DNA of 6,128 nucleotides from JBQCDV01 sp051960855 (GCA_051960855.1 JBQCDV010000202.1:1-6128); one strand, 5' to 3'. Positions 1-4,837 are shown, counted from the first letter of the stretch. Made by a program: numbers and translations. The notes: generated by a model not told the origin, from the letters alone.

Positions 1-272
1 CCACCTCCCCCGGCAAGAGCGGCGAGCACAGCCACGGCAAGAGCGGCGAGGCGCACGGCAAGAGCGGCAGCCACGCCGACGACAGCTCCACCGAAGCCGA
101 GCACCGCCCGTCGACCCTGCCGTCGCAGGCGTCGACACACGCCGAGACGGGTGACGACAAGGGCGGAGACGCCACGGCCGATCACGACGCCAGTGCCGAC
201 GACAACTCGGACAGCGCCTCCGACTCCCACAGCGGCAGCGACTCCGGATCGCACGACGGCAGCGACAGCTGA
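1..272 (+). CDS. C-terminal tail of an unidentified protein, low-complexity His/Ser/Gly/Asp-rich (5' end outside window)
   Basis: The reading frame is open from the window edge (first full codon at base 3) to a TGA at 270-272, giving 89 residues. I do not recognise the protein, because only a disordered tail is present. It begins with three GKSG units separated by His/Glu/Ala residues. It continues as a Ser/Asp/His/Gly-rich stretch with almost no hydrophobic residues and ends in SGSDSGSHDGSDS. Third positions are almost all G or C, so this is real coding sequence rather than noise. About ten histidines alongside many Asp and Glu residues would suit metal binding or a flexible linker, but that is inference. 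The gene stops 11 bases before a strong hairpin terminator and is convergent with the thioesterase gene. Confidence 0.75.
   Translation, partial: TSPGKSGEHSHGKSGEAHGKSGSHADDSSTEAEHRPSTLPSQASTHAETGDDKGGDATADHDASADDNSDSASDSHSGSDSGSHDGSDS
12..68 (+). repeat. Short in-frame coding repeat (GKSG units)
   Basis: The 12-base unit ggcaagagcggc occurs three times, starting at 12, 36 and 57, all in the reading frame of the partial gene. Each copy encodes Gly-Lys-Ser-Gly. The first two copies extend to a shared 15 bases (with gag, Glu). The spacers encode HSH and AH. The DNA copies are identical, which suggests recent slippage-type expansion. Confidence 0.7.
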
Positions 273-283
273 GAGCGCCTGCG

Positions 284-315
284 CCAACGGCCGGACCCTC
301 GGGTCCGGCCGTTGG
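284..315. terminator. Bidirectional hairpin terminator between convergent genes
   Basis: The 15-base arm at 284-298 (ccaacggccggaccc) is exactly complementary to 301-315. The realistic fold is a 14-bp stem closed by a CTCG tetraloop. It lies between the stop of the + strand gene (272) and the stop of the - strand thioesterase (321-323). There is only a short, weak T run after it on the + strand (tgtct), as is usual for high-GC actinobacterial terminators. The symmetry lets it serve both converging transcripts. Confidence 0.85.
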
Positions 316-320
316 TGTCT

Positions 321-1097
321 CTAGCGTGCGAGCGGCCGGACAGTGAGGCTCTGCGCGAGAGTGCCGAAGGGCCCCCGCTCGTCGTGCAGCATGCTGCTCG
401 TGAGCCCGACGCCCGCCGGACCAAAGGACACCGTCGTGTCGAAGCCCACCCACCCGGCCGCAGGCTGACGGACAAGGTGCGCCGTCAGGTCGACGTTCGG
501 GAAGACGACCTGGCCGGGGTCGGCGCGGACGGCCATGCCGTTGGCGATGTCGAGCAGGCGTGCGGCGCTGGCGGTGGCGCTCACCGGCTCGCCGTCGAGC
601 AGCGCGTGCTCGGACCGGACCCAGAAGGACGCCCGTCCGGGCCCGGCCTCCTTGCGTCGGATCTCACCGGAGGCGATGAAGCCGCCCGGCCACACCGCAG
701 CGGCGTCCCACTCCGGCAGCTCGTCGGGACCGGGGATGCGCGGCAGGTCGGTGCCGGCCAGCGACGTCGTGTCCGTCGGCTTGAGCAGCCAGGCCCGCAG
801 CAGGACGGCGGGGCGTGAGGCGTGGGAGAGCACGGCTTCGACGAGGTCGATGGTCCGCCCGGGCCGCACCACCCGGACCTGGACGTCGACGGGCTCCATC
901 GGCAGCACACCGAGGATGTCGTACGACAGCCGCGAGATCACCAGGCCGTCGTCGCGCCGCTGGTCCCGGTCGAGCTCGACCGCGTGCGCCATCAGGCCGA
1001 GGGCGGGCGCGATGTGCTGCTCCTCGGTGTTCCAGGCACCCCCGACGTGCTCGGTGGGCCGGAACGACGTTGCTGACAGTCGCTCGAAGTACGCCAT
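321..1097 (-). CDS. Thioesterase family protein (TesB-like acyl-CoA thioesterase, double hotdog)
   Basis: This 258-residue protein has the length and layout of the TesB-like family, which hydrolyses acyl-CoA thioesters in the cytoplasm using two fused hotdog domains. The N-terminal hotdog begins around the WNTEEQHIAPALGLMAHAVE region (residues 22-41). The C-terminal hotdog carries NVDLTAHLVR (201-210) and ends with MLHDERGPFGTLAQSLTVRP (236-255). By analogy with the Asp-Thr-Gln triad of E. coli TesB, D203, T233 (or S234) and Q249 are the likely catalytic residues. The acyl substrate cannot be told from sequence. The ATG at 1095-1097 has GAGGA 11 bases upstream. The gene lies 52 bases after an HxlR-type regulator on the same strand, so the two may share a transcript. 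It ends at the hairpin 284-315. Confidence 0.88.
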   Translation of the reverse strand: MAYFERLSATSFRPTEHVGGAWNTEEQHIAPALGLMAHAVELDRDQRRDDGLVISRLSYDILGVLPMEPVDVQVRVVRPGRTIDLVEAVLSHASRPAVLLRAWLLKPTDTTSLAGTDLPRIPGPDELPEWDAAAVWPGGFIASGEIRRKEAGPGRASFWVRSEHALLDGEPVSATASAARLLDIANGMAVRADPGQVVFPNVDLTAHLVRQPAAGWVGFDTTVSFGPAGVGLTSSMLHDERGPFGTLAQSLTVRPLAR

Positions 1098-1149
1098 CGC
1101 TGCTGCAGTCCTCAGTTTCCGTCCGGATCGGCAGGAAGCACGGTAACGG

Positions 1150-1500
1150 TCAGGCGCCGCGTGCCTCGAGGACCTCGGCGGCGTGCTCCTCGGCCCAGCG
1201 CACGATGCCGGCGACGACAGGCACCAGCGTGCGCCCTAGGTCGGTCAGGGAGTACTCGACGGACACCGGCCGGGTGGGCAGCACCTCGCGATGCACAAGC
1301 CCGTCCTGCTCGAGAGAGCGCAGAGTCTGAGTGAGCATCTTCTGCGAGACGCCCTCGATCGTCCGTCGCAGCTCTCCGAAGCGGTAGGGCCGCTCGCCGA
1401 GCAGTGACACGACCAGGGCCGTCCACCGATCGCCGATCCGCGTCAGCACAAACCGCGAGGGGCAGCGCGGGTCGAGCGCGTTGTAGGGCGGCGCGAACAT
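1150..1500 (-). CDS. HxlR/MarR-like winged-helix transcriptional regulator
   Basis: This 116-residue protein matches the HxlR family in length and motif order. CPSRFVLTRIGDRWTALVV (13-31) starts the first helices. RFGELRRTIEGVSQKMLTQTL (40-60) is the helix-turn-helix core, RSLEQDGLVHRE (61-72) leads into the wing, and VEYSLTDLGRTLVPVV (81-96) closes it. It should bind DNA as a dimer. Cys13 is the only cysteine and sits where relatives such as YodB and HypR carry their electrophile/oxidant-sensing cysteine, so redox sensing is plausible but unproven. The same frame stays open far upstream (to about 1884), but similarity to the family begins at the ATG 1498-1500, which has AAGGA and AGGTGA upstream. 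A GTG at 1507-1509 is a less likely alternative because its SD spacing is too short. The gene is divergent from the SnoaL-like gene, a common arrangement for a local regulator and its target. Confidence 0.88.
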   Translation of the reverse strand: MFAPPYNALDPRCPSRFVLTRIGDRWTALVVSLLGERPYRFGELRRTIEGVSQKMLTQTLRSLEQDGLVHREVLPTRPVSVEYSLTDLGRTLVPVVAGIVRWAEEHAAEVLEARGA

Positions 1501-1653
1501 CTCCGTCACCTGTCCTTCCCGTGCCTGTCCTATCCCCTGTGTCTTTCTCCTGCCGGTTACCTGGAAGTGCCTTCTTGCACGCGGTGATCGGTGACCCCAC
1601 AGTGGCCCTAGCTGGTATCCAACAGAGACCACGTTACCGAGAGGGACCACAAC
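1501..1653. promoter_or_regulatory. Divergent control region between the HxlR regulator and the SnoaL-like gene
   Basis: These 153 bases hold the promoters of both divergent genes. Visible structure: a perfect short inverted repeat GAAG-tgc-CTTC at 1564-1574, two direct copies of GTTACC (1556-1561 and 1633-1638), and GGTA (1614-1617) facing TACC (1635-1638). Any of these could be the operator for the HxlR-type protein, whose relatives bind short inverted repeats. A TTGCAC at 1575-1580 is a possible -35 for the + strand gene, but no convincing -10 sits at the right spacing. GAGGG at 1641-1645 is the ribosome-binding site for the GTG at 1654. Which site is the operator is a guess. Confidence 0.4.
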
Positions 1654-2019
1654 GTGTCCGATCCCGACAGCAACCGCGAACTCGTCGAGCGGCTCTTCCA
1701 GGCCATGTGCTCCGGTGACCTCGACGTCATCGACGAACTCGTCGCCGACAACTTCGTCCAGCACAACCCGCAGGTCCAGTCCGGCCGCCAGGCCTTCCGC
1801 GACTTCATCGGTGCGGTCGCGCCGGTGGAGTCGAAGGTCTACCGGGTGCTGGCCGACGGTGACCTGGTCGCCATCCACCACCACTTCGTCAGCTTCGGCT
1901 CAGCGGTCGTGGACATCTTCCGGGTTGTGGACGGCAAGGTCGTCGAGCACTGGGACGTCCTTCAGCCGGTGCCCGAGACGACGGCCAGCGGACTCGACCT
2001 CTTCACCCAGGAGACGTGA
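1654..2019 (+). CDS. SnoaL-like / NTF2-like fold protein
   Basis: This 121-residue protein has the length and pattern of NTF2-superfamily proteins resembling the SnoaL-like group of COG4922. The N-terminal helix NRELVERLFQAM is followed by GDLDVIDELVADNFVQHNP (21-39), the usual helix-then-strand start of this cone-shaped fold. Later come the strands around VYRVLADGDLVAIHHHF and VVDIFRVVDGKVVEHWDVLQ (85-104); the HWD near the C-terminus is typical. Such proteins bind small molecules and some catalyse aldol or epoxide chemistry; the substrate here cannot be assigned. The GTG start (1654) has GAGGG eight bases upstream. The gene is divergent from the HxlR-type regulator and is its most likely target. 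It is followed by the hairpin 2059-2104. Confidence 0.85.
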   Translation: MSDPDSNRELVERLFQAMCSGDLDVIDELVADNFVQHNPQVQSGRQAFRDFIGAVAPVESKVYRVLADGDLVAIHHHFVSFGSAVVDIFRVVDGKVVEHWDVLQPVPETTASGLDLFTQET

Positions 2020-2058
2020 GGTAGCTCGCTCCTGGCCGTGGGCGGCGCCGTGGAACGC

Positions 2059-2104
2059 CGAGAGCCACCCTCGACCCGATTCCTCGGGCCTCAGGTGGCT
2101 CTCG
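2059..2104. terminator. Long two-part hairpin after the SnoaL-like gene
   Basis: The outer arms cgagagccacc (2059-2069) and ggtggctctcg (2094-2104) pair perfectly over 11 bp. Inside, CCCGA (2075-2079) pairs with TCGGG (2084-2088) around a TTCC loop, giving a stem-bulge-stem structure. It lies 39 bases after the + strand stop and also beyond the 3' end of the - strand tRNA, so it can terminate from both sides. No T run follows. Confidence 0.75.
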
Positions 2105-2105
2105 T

Positions 2106-2119
2106 CAGACTGTCGTCTG
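2106..2119. terminator. Small hairpin next to the long terminator
   Basis: CAGAC (2106-2110) and GTCTG (2115-2119) form a 5-bp stem with a TGTC loop, one base from the long hairpin. On the - strand it is the better formed of the hairpins met after the tRNA-Ser 3' end, about 33 bases downstream, so it may help end that transcript or stop 3' trimming. A weaker CAGA/TCTG pair (2128-2131/2138-2141) lies between. Confidence 0.4.
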
Positions 2120-2151
2120 CCTGGCTCCAGATTTTCGTCTGTAGCCCAGAG

Positions 2152-2238
2152 CGGTGGCGGTGGGATTTGAACCCACGGTGGGCTTGCACCCACACACGCT
2201 TTCGAGGCGTGCTCCTTAGGCCGCTCGGACACGCCACC
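2152..2238 (-). tRNA. tRNA-Ser(CGA)
   Basis: This 87-base gene folds as a class II tRNA. The 7-bp acceptor stem pairs GGTGGCG (5' end, 2232-2238) with CGCCACC (2153-2159), and G is the discriminator (2152), as expected for serine. The anticodon loop CTCGAAA (2200-2206) has anticodon CGA at 2202-2204 and is closed by CACGC/GCGTG. A long variable arm with GTGGG..CCCAC-type pairing marks it as serine. The T arm GTGGG-TTCAAAT-CCCAC is canonical (T loop 2165-2171). The CCA end is not encoded. It reads UCG codons, which are common in such high-GC genomes. It begins 10 bases after the tadA stop, so it may be cut from the tadA transcript or have a promoter inside tadA. Confidence 0.97.
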
Positions 2239-2248
2239 GTCGGACAGA

Positions 2249-2782
2249 CTACCGGACGGCGGTGGCCGGTCCGACGGCATCTGGGGCAACGGTTGCGGGC
2301 CCGGCGAGGGAGCTCGTGACGTCGCGCAGCTGCTCGAACCACTCGCGCAGCAGCTCTCCGCATTCCTGCTCGAGCACGCCCGCAACCACCTCAGGCCGCC
2401 AGTTGAGGCGCCGGTCCCGGACGACGTCCCACAGTGAGCCGACTGCTCCGGCCTTCGGATCCCAGGCGCCGAACACCACGCGGCCGACGCGGGCGAGCAC
2501 CGCCGCGCCGGCACACATCGTGCAGGGCTCGAGTGTCACCACCAACGTGCAGTCCTCCAGGTGCCACTCCCCGCGCGCGGCGGCCGCCGCGCGCAGCGCG
2601 ACGACCTCGGCGTGGCCCGTCGGGTCACGATCGCGCTCCCGCACGTTGTGACCGACGGCGAGGACCGCTCCGTCGTTCGCGACGACCACAGCGCCGATCG
2701 GCACGTCGCCGCTCGCTCTCGCCTCGCCTGCCTCCGCGAGCGCGAGCCTCATCCACGCCTCGAGCTCCGAGGGCGTCGTCAC
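2249..2782 (-). CDS. tadA: tRNA-specific adenosine-34 deaminase TadA
   Basis: TadA deaminates A34 to inosine in tRNA-Arg(ACG) in the cytoplasm, letting one tRNA read several CGN codons. The 177-residue protein shows the zinc-dependent deaminase core. GDVPIGAVVV (25-34) precedes the substrate-contacting GHN (44-46). HAE (57-59) gives zinc ligand H57 and proton shuttle E59. LEPCTMCAGA (84-93) gives zinc ligands C87 and C90. RVVFGAWDPKAGAVGS (101-116) is the conserved segment after it. The last 20 or so residues are an Ala/Pro/Val-rich extension beyond the usual end. The GTG start (2780-2782) overlaps the stop of the upstream deaminase-associated gene by four bases, which points to translational coupling; no strong SD is visible. 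tRNA-Ser(CGA) follows, but with C34 it is not a TadA substrate. Confidence 0.95.
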   Translation of the reverse strand: MTTPSELEAWMRLALAEAGEARASGDVPIGAVVVANDGAVLAVGHNVRERDRDPTGHAEVVALRAAAAARGEWHLEDCTLVVTLEPCTMCAGAAVLARVGRVVFGAWDPKAGAVGSLWDVVRDRRLNWRPEVVAGVLEQECGELLREWFEQLRDVTSSLAGPATVAPDAVGPATAVR

Positions 2783-3228
2783 CTCAGCTCGTCGACGAGC
2801 TCGCCGCAGCCGGCGGCTTCGGCGACCCGGGAGATGGCGTCGGTGGGCAGGGCGCCCTTCTCGACGAGCTCGAGGAGGACATCCGCGGAAGTCCCGAGGT
2901 CCTCCAGCAGCTCGGGGTCGCCGAAGTAGGCCTCCCCCGGCTCGTCGTCCTCACCGAGATCGCTCAGCAGCAGCTCGCCGATCCGGCTCTGCTCGGCCGC
3001 TGCCGCGTCGCTGACGAAGACACGGGCATCGTCGAGGCCGTCCGCTCGCACGATGCCGAACCACTCGTCCTCGTGCTCGACAAGCAGCAGCACCGGCTCC
3101 TCGCCCTCGGCGTGCTCACGCAGCAGGTCACCGAGCTCGCTGAGCTTGCGAGCGGTCTCCGGGTCAACATCACGCTCGCGCCACGTGCCCTGAGGCTGCC
3201 GCGCGAGCACCGCACAGAAGTACGCCAT
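2779..3228 (-). CDS. tRNA adenosine deaminase-associated protein (family resembling TIGR03941)
   Basis: This 149-residue acidic protein resembles the actinobacterial family named for its position next to tadA; the function is not established. Recognisable parts: the N-terminal strand MAYFCAVLARQPQGTW; the region VLLLVEHEDEWFGIVRADG (46-64); the conserved DARVFVSDAAAAEQSRIGEL (67-86); an acidic linker (about 91-100); and a C-terminal helical segment starting LLEDLGTSADVL. No catalytic or metal-binding motif is visible. Its stop overlaps the tadA start by four bases, so the two products are probably made together and may act together. The ATG at 3226-3228 has an AGGGGAG-like SD about 13 bases upstream, a rather long spacing. 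It appears paralogous to the gene just upstream (3277-3822). Confidence 0.87.
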   Translation of the reverse strand: MAYFCAVLARQPQGTWRERDVDPETARKLSELGDLLREHAEGEEPVLLLVEHEDEWFGIVRADGLDDARVFVSDAAAAEQSRIGELLLSDLGEDDEPGEAYFGDPELLEDLGTSADVLLELVEKGALPTDAISRVAEAAGCGELVDELR

Positions 3229-3276
3229 GGCCTGGTCTCGGCTCCCCTGTCATGTCCTCGTCGTTGGCTGGACCAT

Positions 3277-3822
3277 CTACGAACGGCGAGACGTCGCTAC
3301 CGCTCGCGAGTAGTCGGACAGTCCGAGACGGCGCGCGACCTCAGTCAGCACCTCGTCCGGGTACAGGTCGTCGTCCTCGCACAGTGCCTCCAGCGCCAGG
3401 GCAGGCACGCCCAGGTCAGCGAGCAGCTGCAGGTCCCCGGCCGCCTCCGGCTCCTCCTCGTCGACCTCTGGGAGGTCGAGCAGGGTCAGCACTTCGTCGG
3501 CGATCGCCCAGTCGAGACTGGCGCTGGCGTCGGACAGCAGCGCGCGCACCCGCGCCCCCTGCACCCGCAGGATCAGGAAGAAGTCGTCGTCGAAGGCTGC
3601 CAGCATCACGACGCCGGACTCGGCGGGCAGCCGGCGCGCGGCCCCCAGCATCGACTCGAGGTCGGCTCCGGTCTCAACCGGCAGGCCGACGGTCACCCAA
3701 CGTTCCTCGTCGACGAAGGCGGCCACGACGAAGTCAGCGACATCCAGCACGTCGACGCCGCCCTCACCGCCGGACGTCTCGTCTCCGAACTGGTCCATGC
3801 CGTCGTGCATCTCGCGTGCCAC
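3277..3822 (-). CDS. Second tRNA adenosine deaminase-associated-like protein (diverged paralogue)
   Basis: This 181-residue acidic protein shares the plan of its neighbour at 2779-3228. The opening strand DFVVAAFVDEERWVTVGLP is followed by GVVMLAAFDDDFFLILRVQG, lining up with the neighbour's VLLLVEHEDEWFGIVRADG. ARVRALLSDASASLDWAIADE lines up with ARVFVSDAAAAEQSRIGEL. After an acidic linker, LLADLGVPALALEAL lines up with LLEDLGTSADVLLEL, then a DEVLTEVARRLG end. I recall similar proteins annotated as tRNA adenosine deaminase-associated, but function is unknown. It has an extra N-terminal stretch (MAREMHDGMDQFGDETSGGEGG) the neighbour lacks. The start is the GTG at 3820-3822 because GGGAGG lies 8 bases upstream; a GTG at 3829-3831 overlaps that SD and is unlikely. 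The 48-base gap to the next gene suggests cotranscription with tadA. Confidence 0.8.
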   Translation of the reverse strand: MAREMHDGMDQFGDETSGGEGGVDVLDVADFVVAAFVDEERWVTVGLPVETGADLESMLGAARRLPAESGVVMLAAFDDDFFLILRVQGARVRALLSDASASLDWAIADEVLTLLDLPEVDEEEPEAAGDLQLLADLGVPALALEALCEDDDLYPDEVLTEVARRLGLSDYSRAVATSRRS

Positions 3823-3830
3823 GTGTGCCA

Positions 3831-3836
3831 CCTCCC
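3831..3836 (-). promoter_or_regulatory. Strong ribosome-binding site that sets the start of the 3277-3822 gene
   Basis: On the - strand these bases read GGGAGG, a near-ideal SD, eight bases before the GTG at 3820-3822. The farther in-frame GTG (3829-3831) would begin inside the SD itself, so the shorter 181-residue product is preferred. Confidence 0.65.
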
Positions 3837-3855
3837 GATGCCGTCAGCGGCATCG
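3836..3855 (-). other. 8-bp hairpin directly upstream of the SD
   Basis: CGATGCCG (3836-3843) and CGGCATCG (3848-3855) are perfect complements around a four-base loop. On the - strand the hairpin ends exactly where the GGGAGG SD (3831-3836) begins, sharing one base. It also lies about 65 bases after the upp stop. It may be a weak terminator or attenuator for upp, an RNA-stability element, or a structure that modulates access to the SD. No T run follows. Confidence 0.5.
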
Positions 3856-3904
3856 TGGCACGCCCACGCCGCTGGGGGAAAGTGCTGCCGCCACTGCTGC
3901 TGCC

Positions 3905-3928
3905 ACTGCTCAGACGACTGCTCAGACG
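3905..3928 (-). repeat. 12-base tandem duplication at the 3' end of upp, doubling its stop codon
   Basis: actgctcagacg occurs twice in a row (3905-3916 and 3917-3928). On the - strand the second copy holds the upp TGA (3922-3924), and the first holds another TGA (3910-3912) 12 bases later in the same frame. Readthrough of the first stop would add only Ala-Val-Val before the second. Confidence 0.85.
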
Positions 3929-4560
3929 ACGCCGTAGAGACGGTCGCCGGCGTCCCCCAGCCCGGGGACGATGTAGCCGAGCTCGTTGAGTCGCTCGTCG
4001 AGGGCCGCCGTCACGACCGTGACCGGCACGGACTCGTCGGTGAACTCCTGCTCCAGCACCGCAAGACCCTCGGGTGCAGCCAGCAGGCAGATCGCGGTGA
4101 TGTGGTCGGCGCCGCGCCCCATGAGGAAACGGATCGCGGCGGCGAGCGTGCCGCCGGTTGCGAGCATCGGGTCGAGCACGTAGCACTGGCGACCCGACAG
4201 GTCCTCCGGCAGCCGCGTCGCATACGTCTCGGCCTTGAGGGTCTCCTCGTTGCGCACCATGCCGAGGAAGCCGACCTCCGCGGTTGGCAGCAACCGCACC
4301 ATGCCGTCGAGCATCCCCAGGCCCGCGCGCAGGATCGGCACGACGAGGGGCTTGGGGCTGGCCAGGCGGACACCCGTGGTGGGCGCTACCGGCGTGCGGA
4401 TCTCCACGCTCTCTGTCCGCACCTCTCGCGTCGCCTCGTAGGCCAGCAGGGTGACGAGCTCGTCGGCGAGTCGACGGAAGGTCGGCGAGTCGGTCCGCTC
4501 GTCCCGCAGGGCGGTGAGCTTGTGGGCGATCAGCGGGTGGTCGGCGACGTGCGTGCGCAT
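3922..4560 (-). CDS. upp: Uracil phosphoribosyltransferase
   Basis: Upp makes UMP from uracil and PRPP, the main pyrimidine-base salvage step, in the cytoplasm. The 212-residue length is normal. Family segments in order: HPLIAHKLTALRDERTDSPTFRRL at residues 8-31 (given by its ends HPLIAHKL and TFRRL); VVPILRAGLGMLDGM (73-87); GFLGMVRNEETLKAETYATRLP (97-118, ends GFLGMVRN and YATRLP); the PRPP-binding loop VLDPMLATGGT (128-138); and the uracil-binding YIVPGLGDAGDR (196-207). The ATG at 4558-4560 is preferred because family homology starts at MRTHVADHPL. A GTG nine bases upstream (4567-4569) also falls in frame. The region before the ATG can be read as an extended SD (GGTGATC) or a leaderless -10 (TACGGT). 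It is first in the - strand run leading to tadA, with a 99-base gap to the next gene. Confidence 0.96.
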   Translation of the reverse strand: MRTHVADHPLIAHKLTALRDERTDSPTFRRLADELVTLLAYEATREVRTESVEIRTPVAPTTGVRLASPKPLVVPILRAGLGMLDGMVRLLPTAEVGFLGMVRNEETLKAETYATRLPEDLSGRQCYVLDPMLATGGTLAAAIRFLMGRGADHITAICLLAAPEGLAVLEQEFTDESVPVTVVTAALDERLNELGYIVPGLGDAGDRLYGVV

Positions 4561-4567
4561 AGCGATC

Positions 4568-4573
4568 ACCGTA
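4568..4573 (-). promoter_or_regulatory. Candidate -10 box of a leaderless upp transcript
   Basis: On the - strand these bases read TACGGT, fitting the actinobacterial TAnnnT -10 pattern. Exactly 7 bases separate it from the upp ATG, so transcription could start at or next to the start codon. The same stretch also contains GGTGATC (4563-4569 region), which could pair with the 16S 3' end if transcription starts farther upstream. No good -35 is seen. Confidence 0.45.
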
Positions 4574-4628
4574 GTGGGACGGCGGTCAGGGCCGGTGACC
4601 TTTCGCGCCCCGCCTCGTTGGTGCGGTC

Positions 4629-4805
4629 GTGGAAGATCCGGACCCCGTGGACCAGCCGACGCACGCGGACAGGGACGGGCGGCAGCCCGGCGAGGGGGAC
4701 GTGCGGCAGCCCGGCGTGAGCGTGGCCGTGGGCGTCCTCGCCGTCGTGGTGGTCGTGGCGCTGGTGCTGCTGGCCTTCGGCGCGACCGACGCCCTCCGCC
4801 CCTAG
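4629..4805 (+). CDS. Small single-pass membrane protein, hypothetical
   Basis: A short + strand frame from GTG 4629 to TAG 4803-4805 encodes 58 residues. Its third positions are nearly all G or C, and the residue pattern makes sense. A charged, Pro/Gly/Asp-rich N-terminal half begins VEDPDPVDQPTHADRDG. It holds a doubled D(G/V)RQPG motif (DGRQPG and DVRQPG; DNA gcggcagcccggcg twice). One hydrophobic helix, VAVGVLAVVVVVALVLLAF, is followed by a short tail ending ATDALRP. The helix is long enough to span the membrane, probably with the charged half on one side. I do not recognise a family. The start is uncertain: no SD precedes GTG 4629, while GTG 4647 (52 residues) has GGAAGA ten bases upstream. 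It is divergent from upp. Longer frames on both strands across this region look like antisense shadows. Confidence 0.6.
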   Translation: MEDPDPVDQPTHADRDGRQPGEGDVRQPGVSVAVGVLAVVVVVALVLLAFGATDALRP

Positions 4806-4819
4806 ATCTCGGTCGCCGG

Positions 4820-4837
4820 CCCCCGCCCCCTTCCCCC
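4820..4837 (-). other. G-run cluster, possible G-quadruplex
   Basis: On the - strand this stretch is three runs of five G separated by AA and C, followed by another GG after two bases. Three G5 runs with short loops plus a GG can form a two-layer quadruplex or an incomplete three-layer one. It lies between two + strand genes, just before repeat copy 1. Confidence 0.35.

Noticed and set aside
1085..1097. Shared 'agtacgccat' sequence at the starts of the thioesterase and the 149-residue gene (both MAYF)
   Set aside because: Only the first four residues match and the proteins are unrelated. Chance is sufficient.
535..1330. Long + strand frames opposite the thioesterase and HxlR genes
   Set aside because: Arg/Ser/Pro-biased antisense translations of two well-supported - strand genes.
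1501..1884. N-terminal extension of the HxlR frame upstream of 1500
   Set aside because: It would run through the shared promoter region and antisense to the SnoaL-like gene. Family similarity begins at the ATG at 1500.
2120..2300. Integration site of a mobile element at tRNA-Ser
   Set aside because: No integrase, no duplicated tRNA 3' end and no foreign-looking base composition on either side within the window.
2434..4719. A 761-codon open frame on the + strand
   Set aside because: It runs antisense through tadA, both associated genes and upp, all of which have clear family motifs. The translation is Arg/Pro/Gly/His-biased, as expected of an antisense shadow in high-GC DNA.
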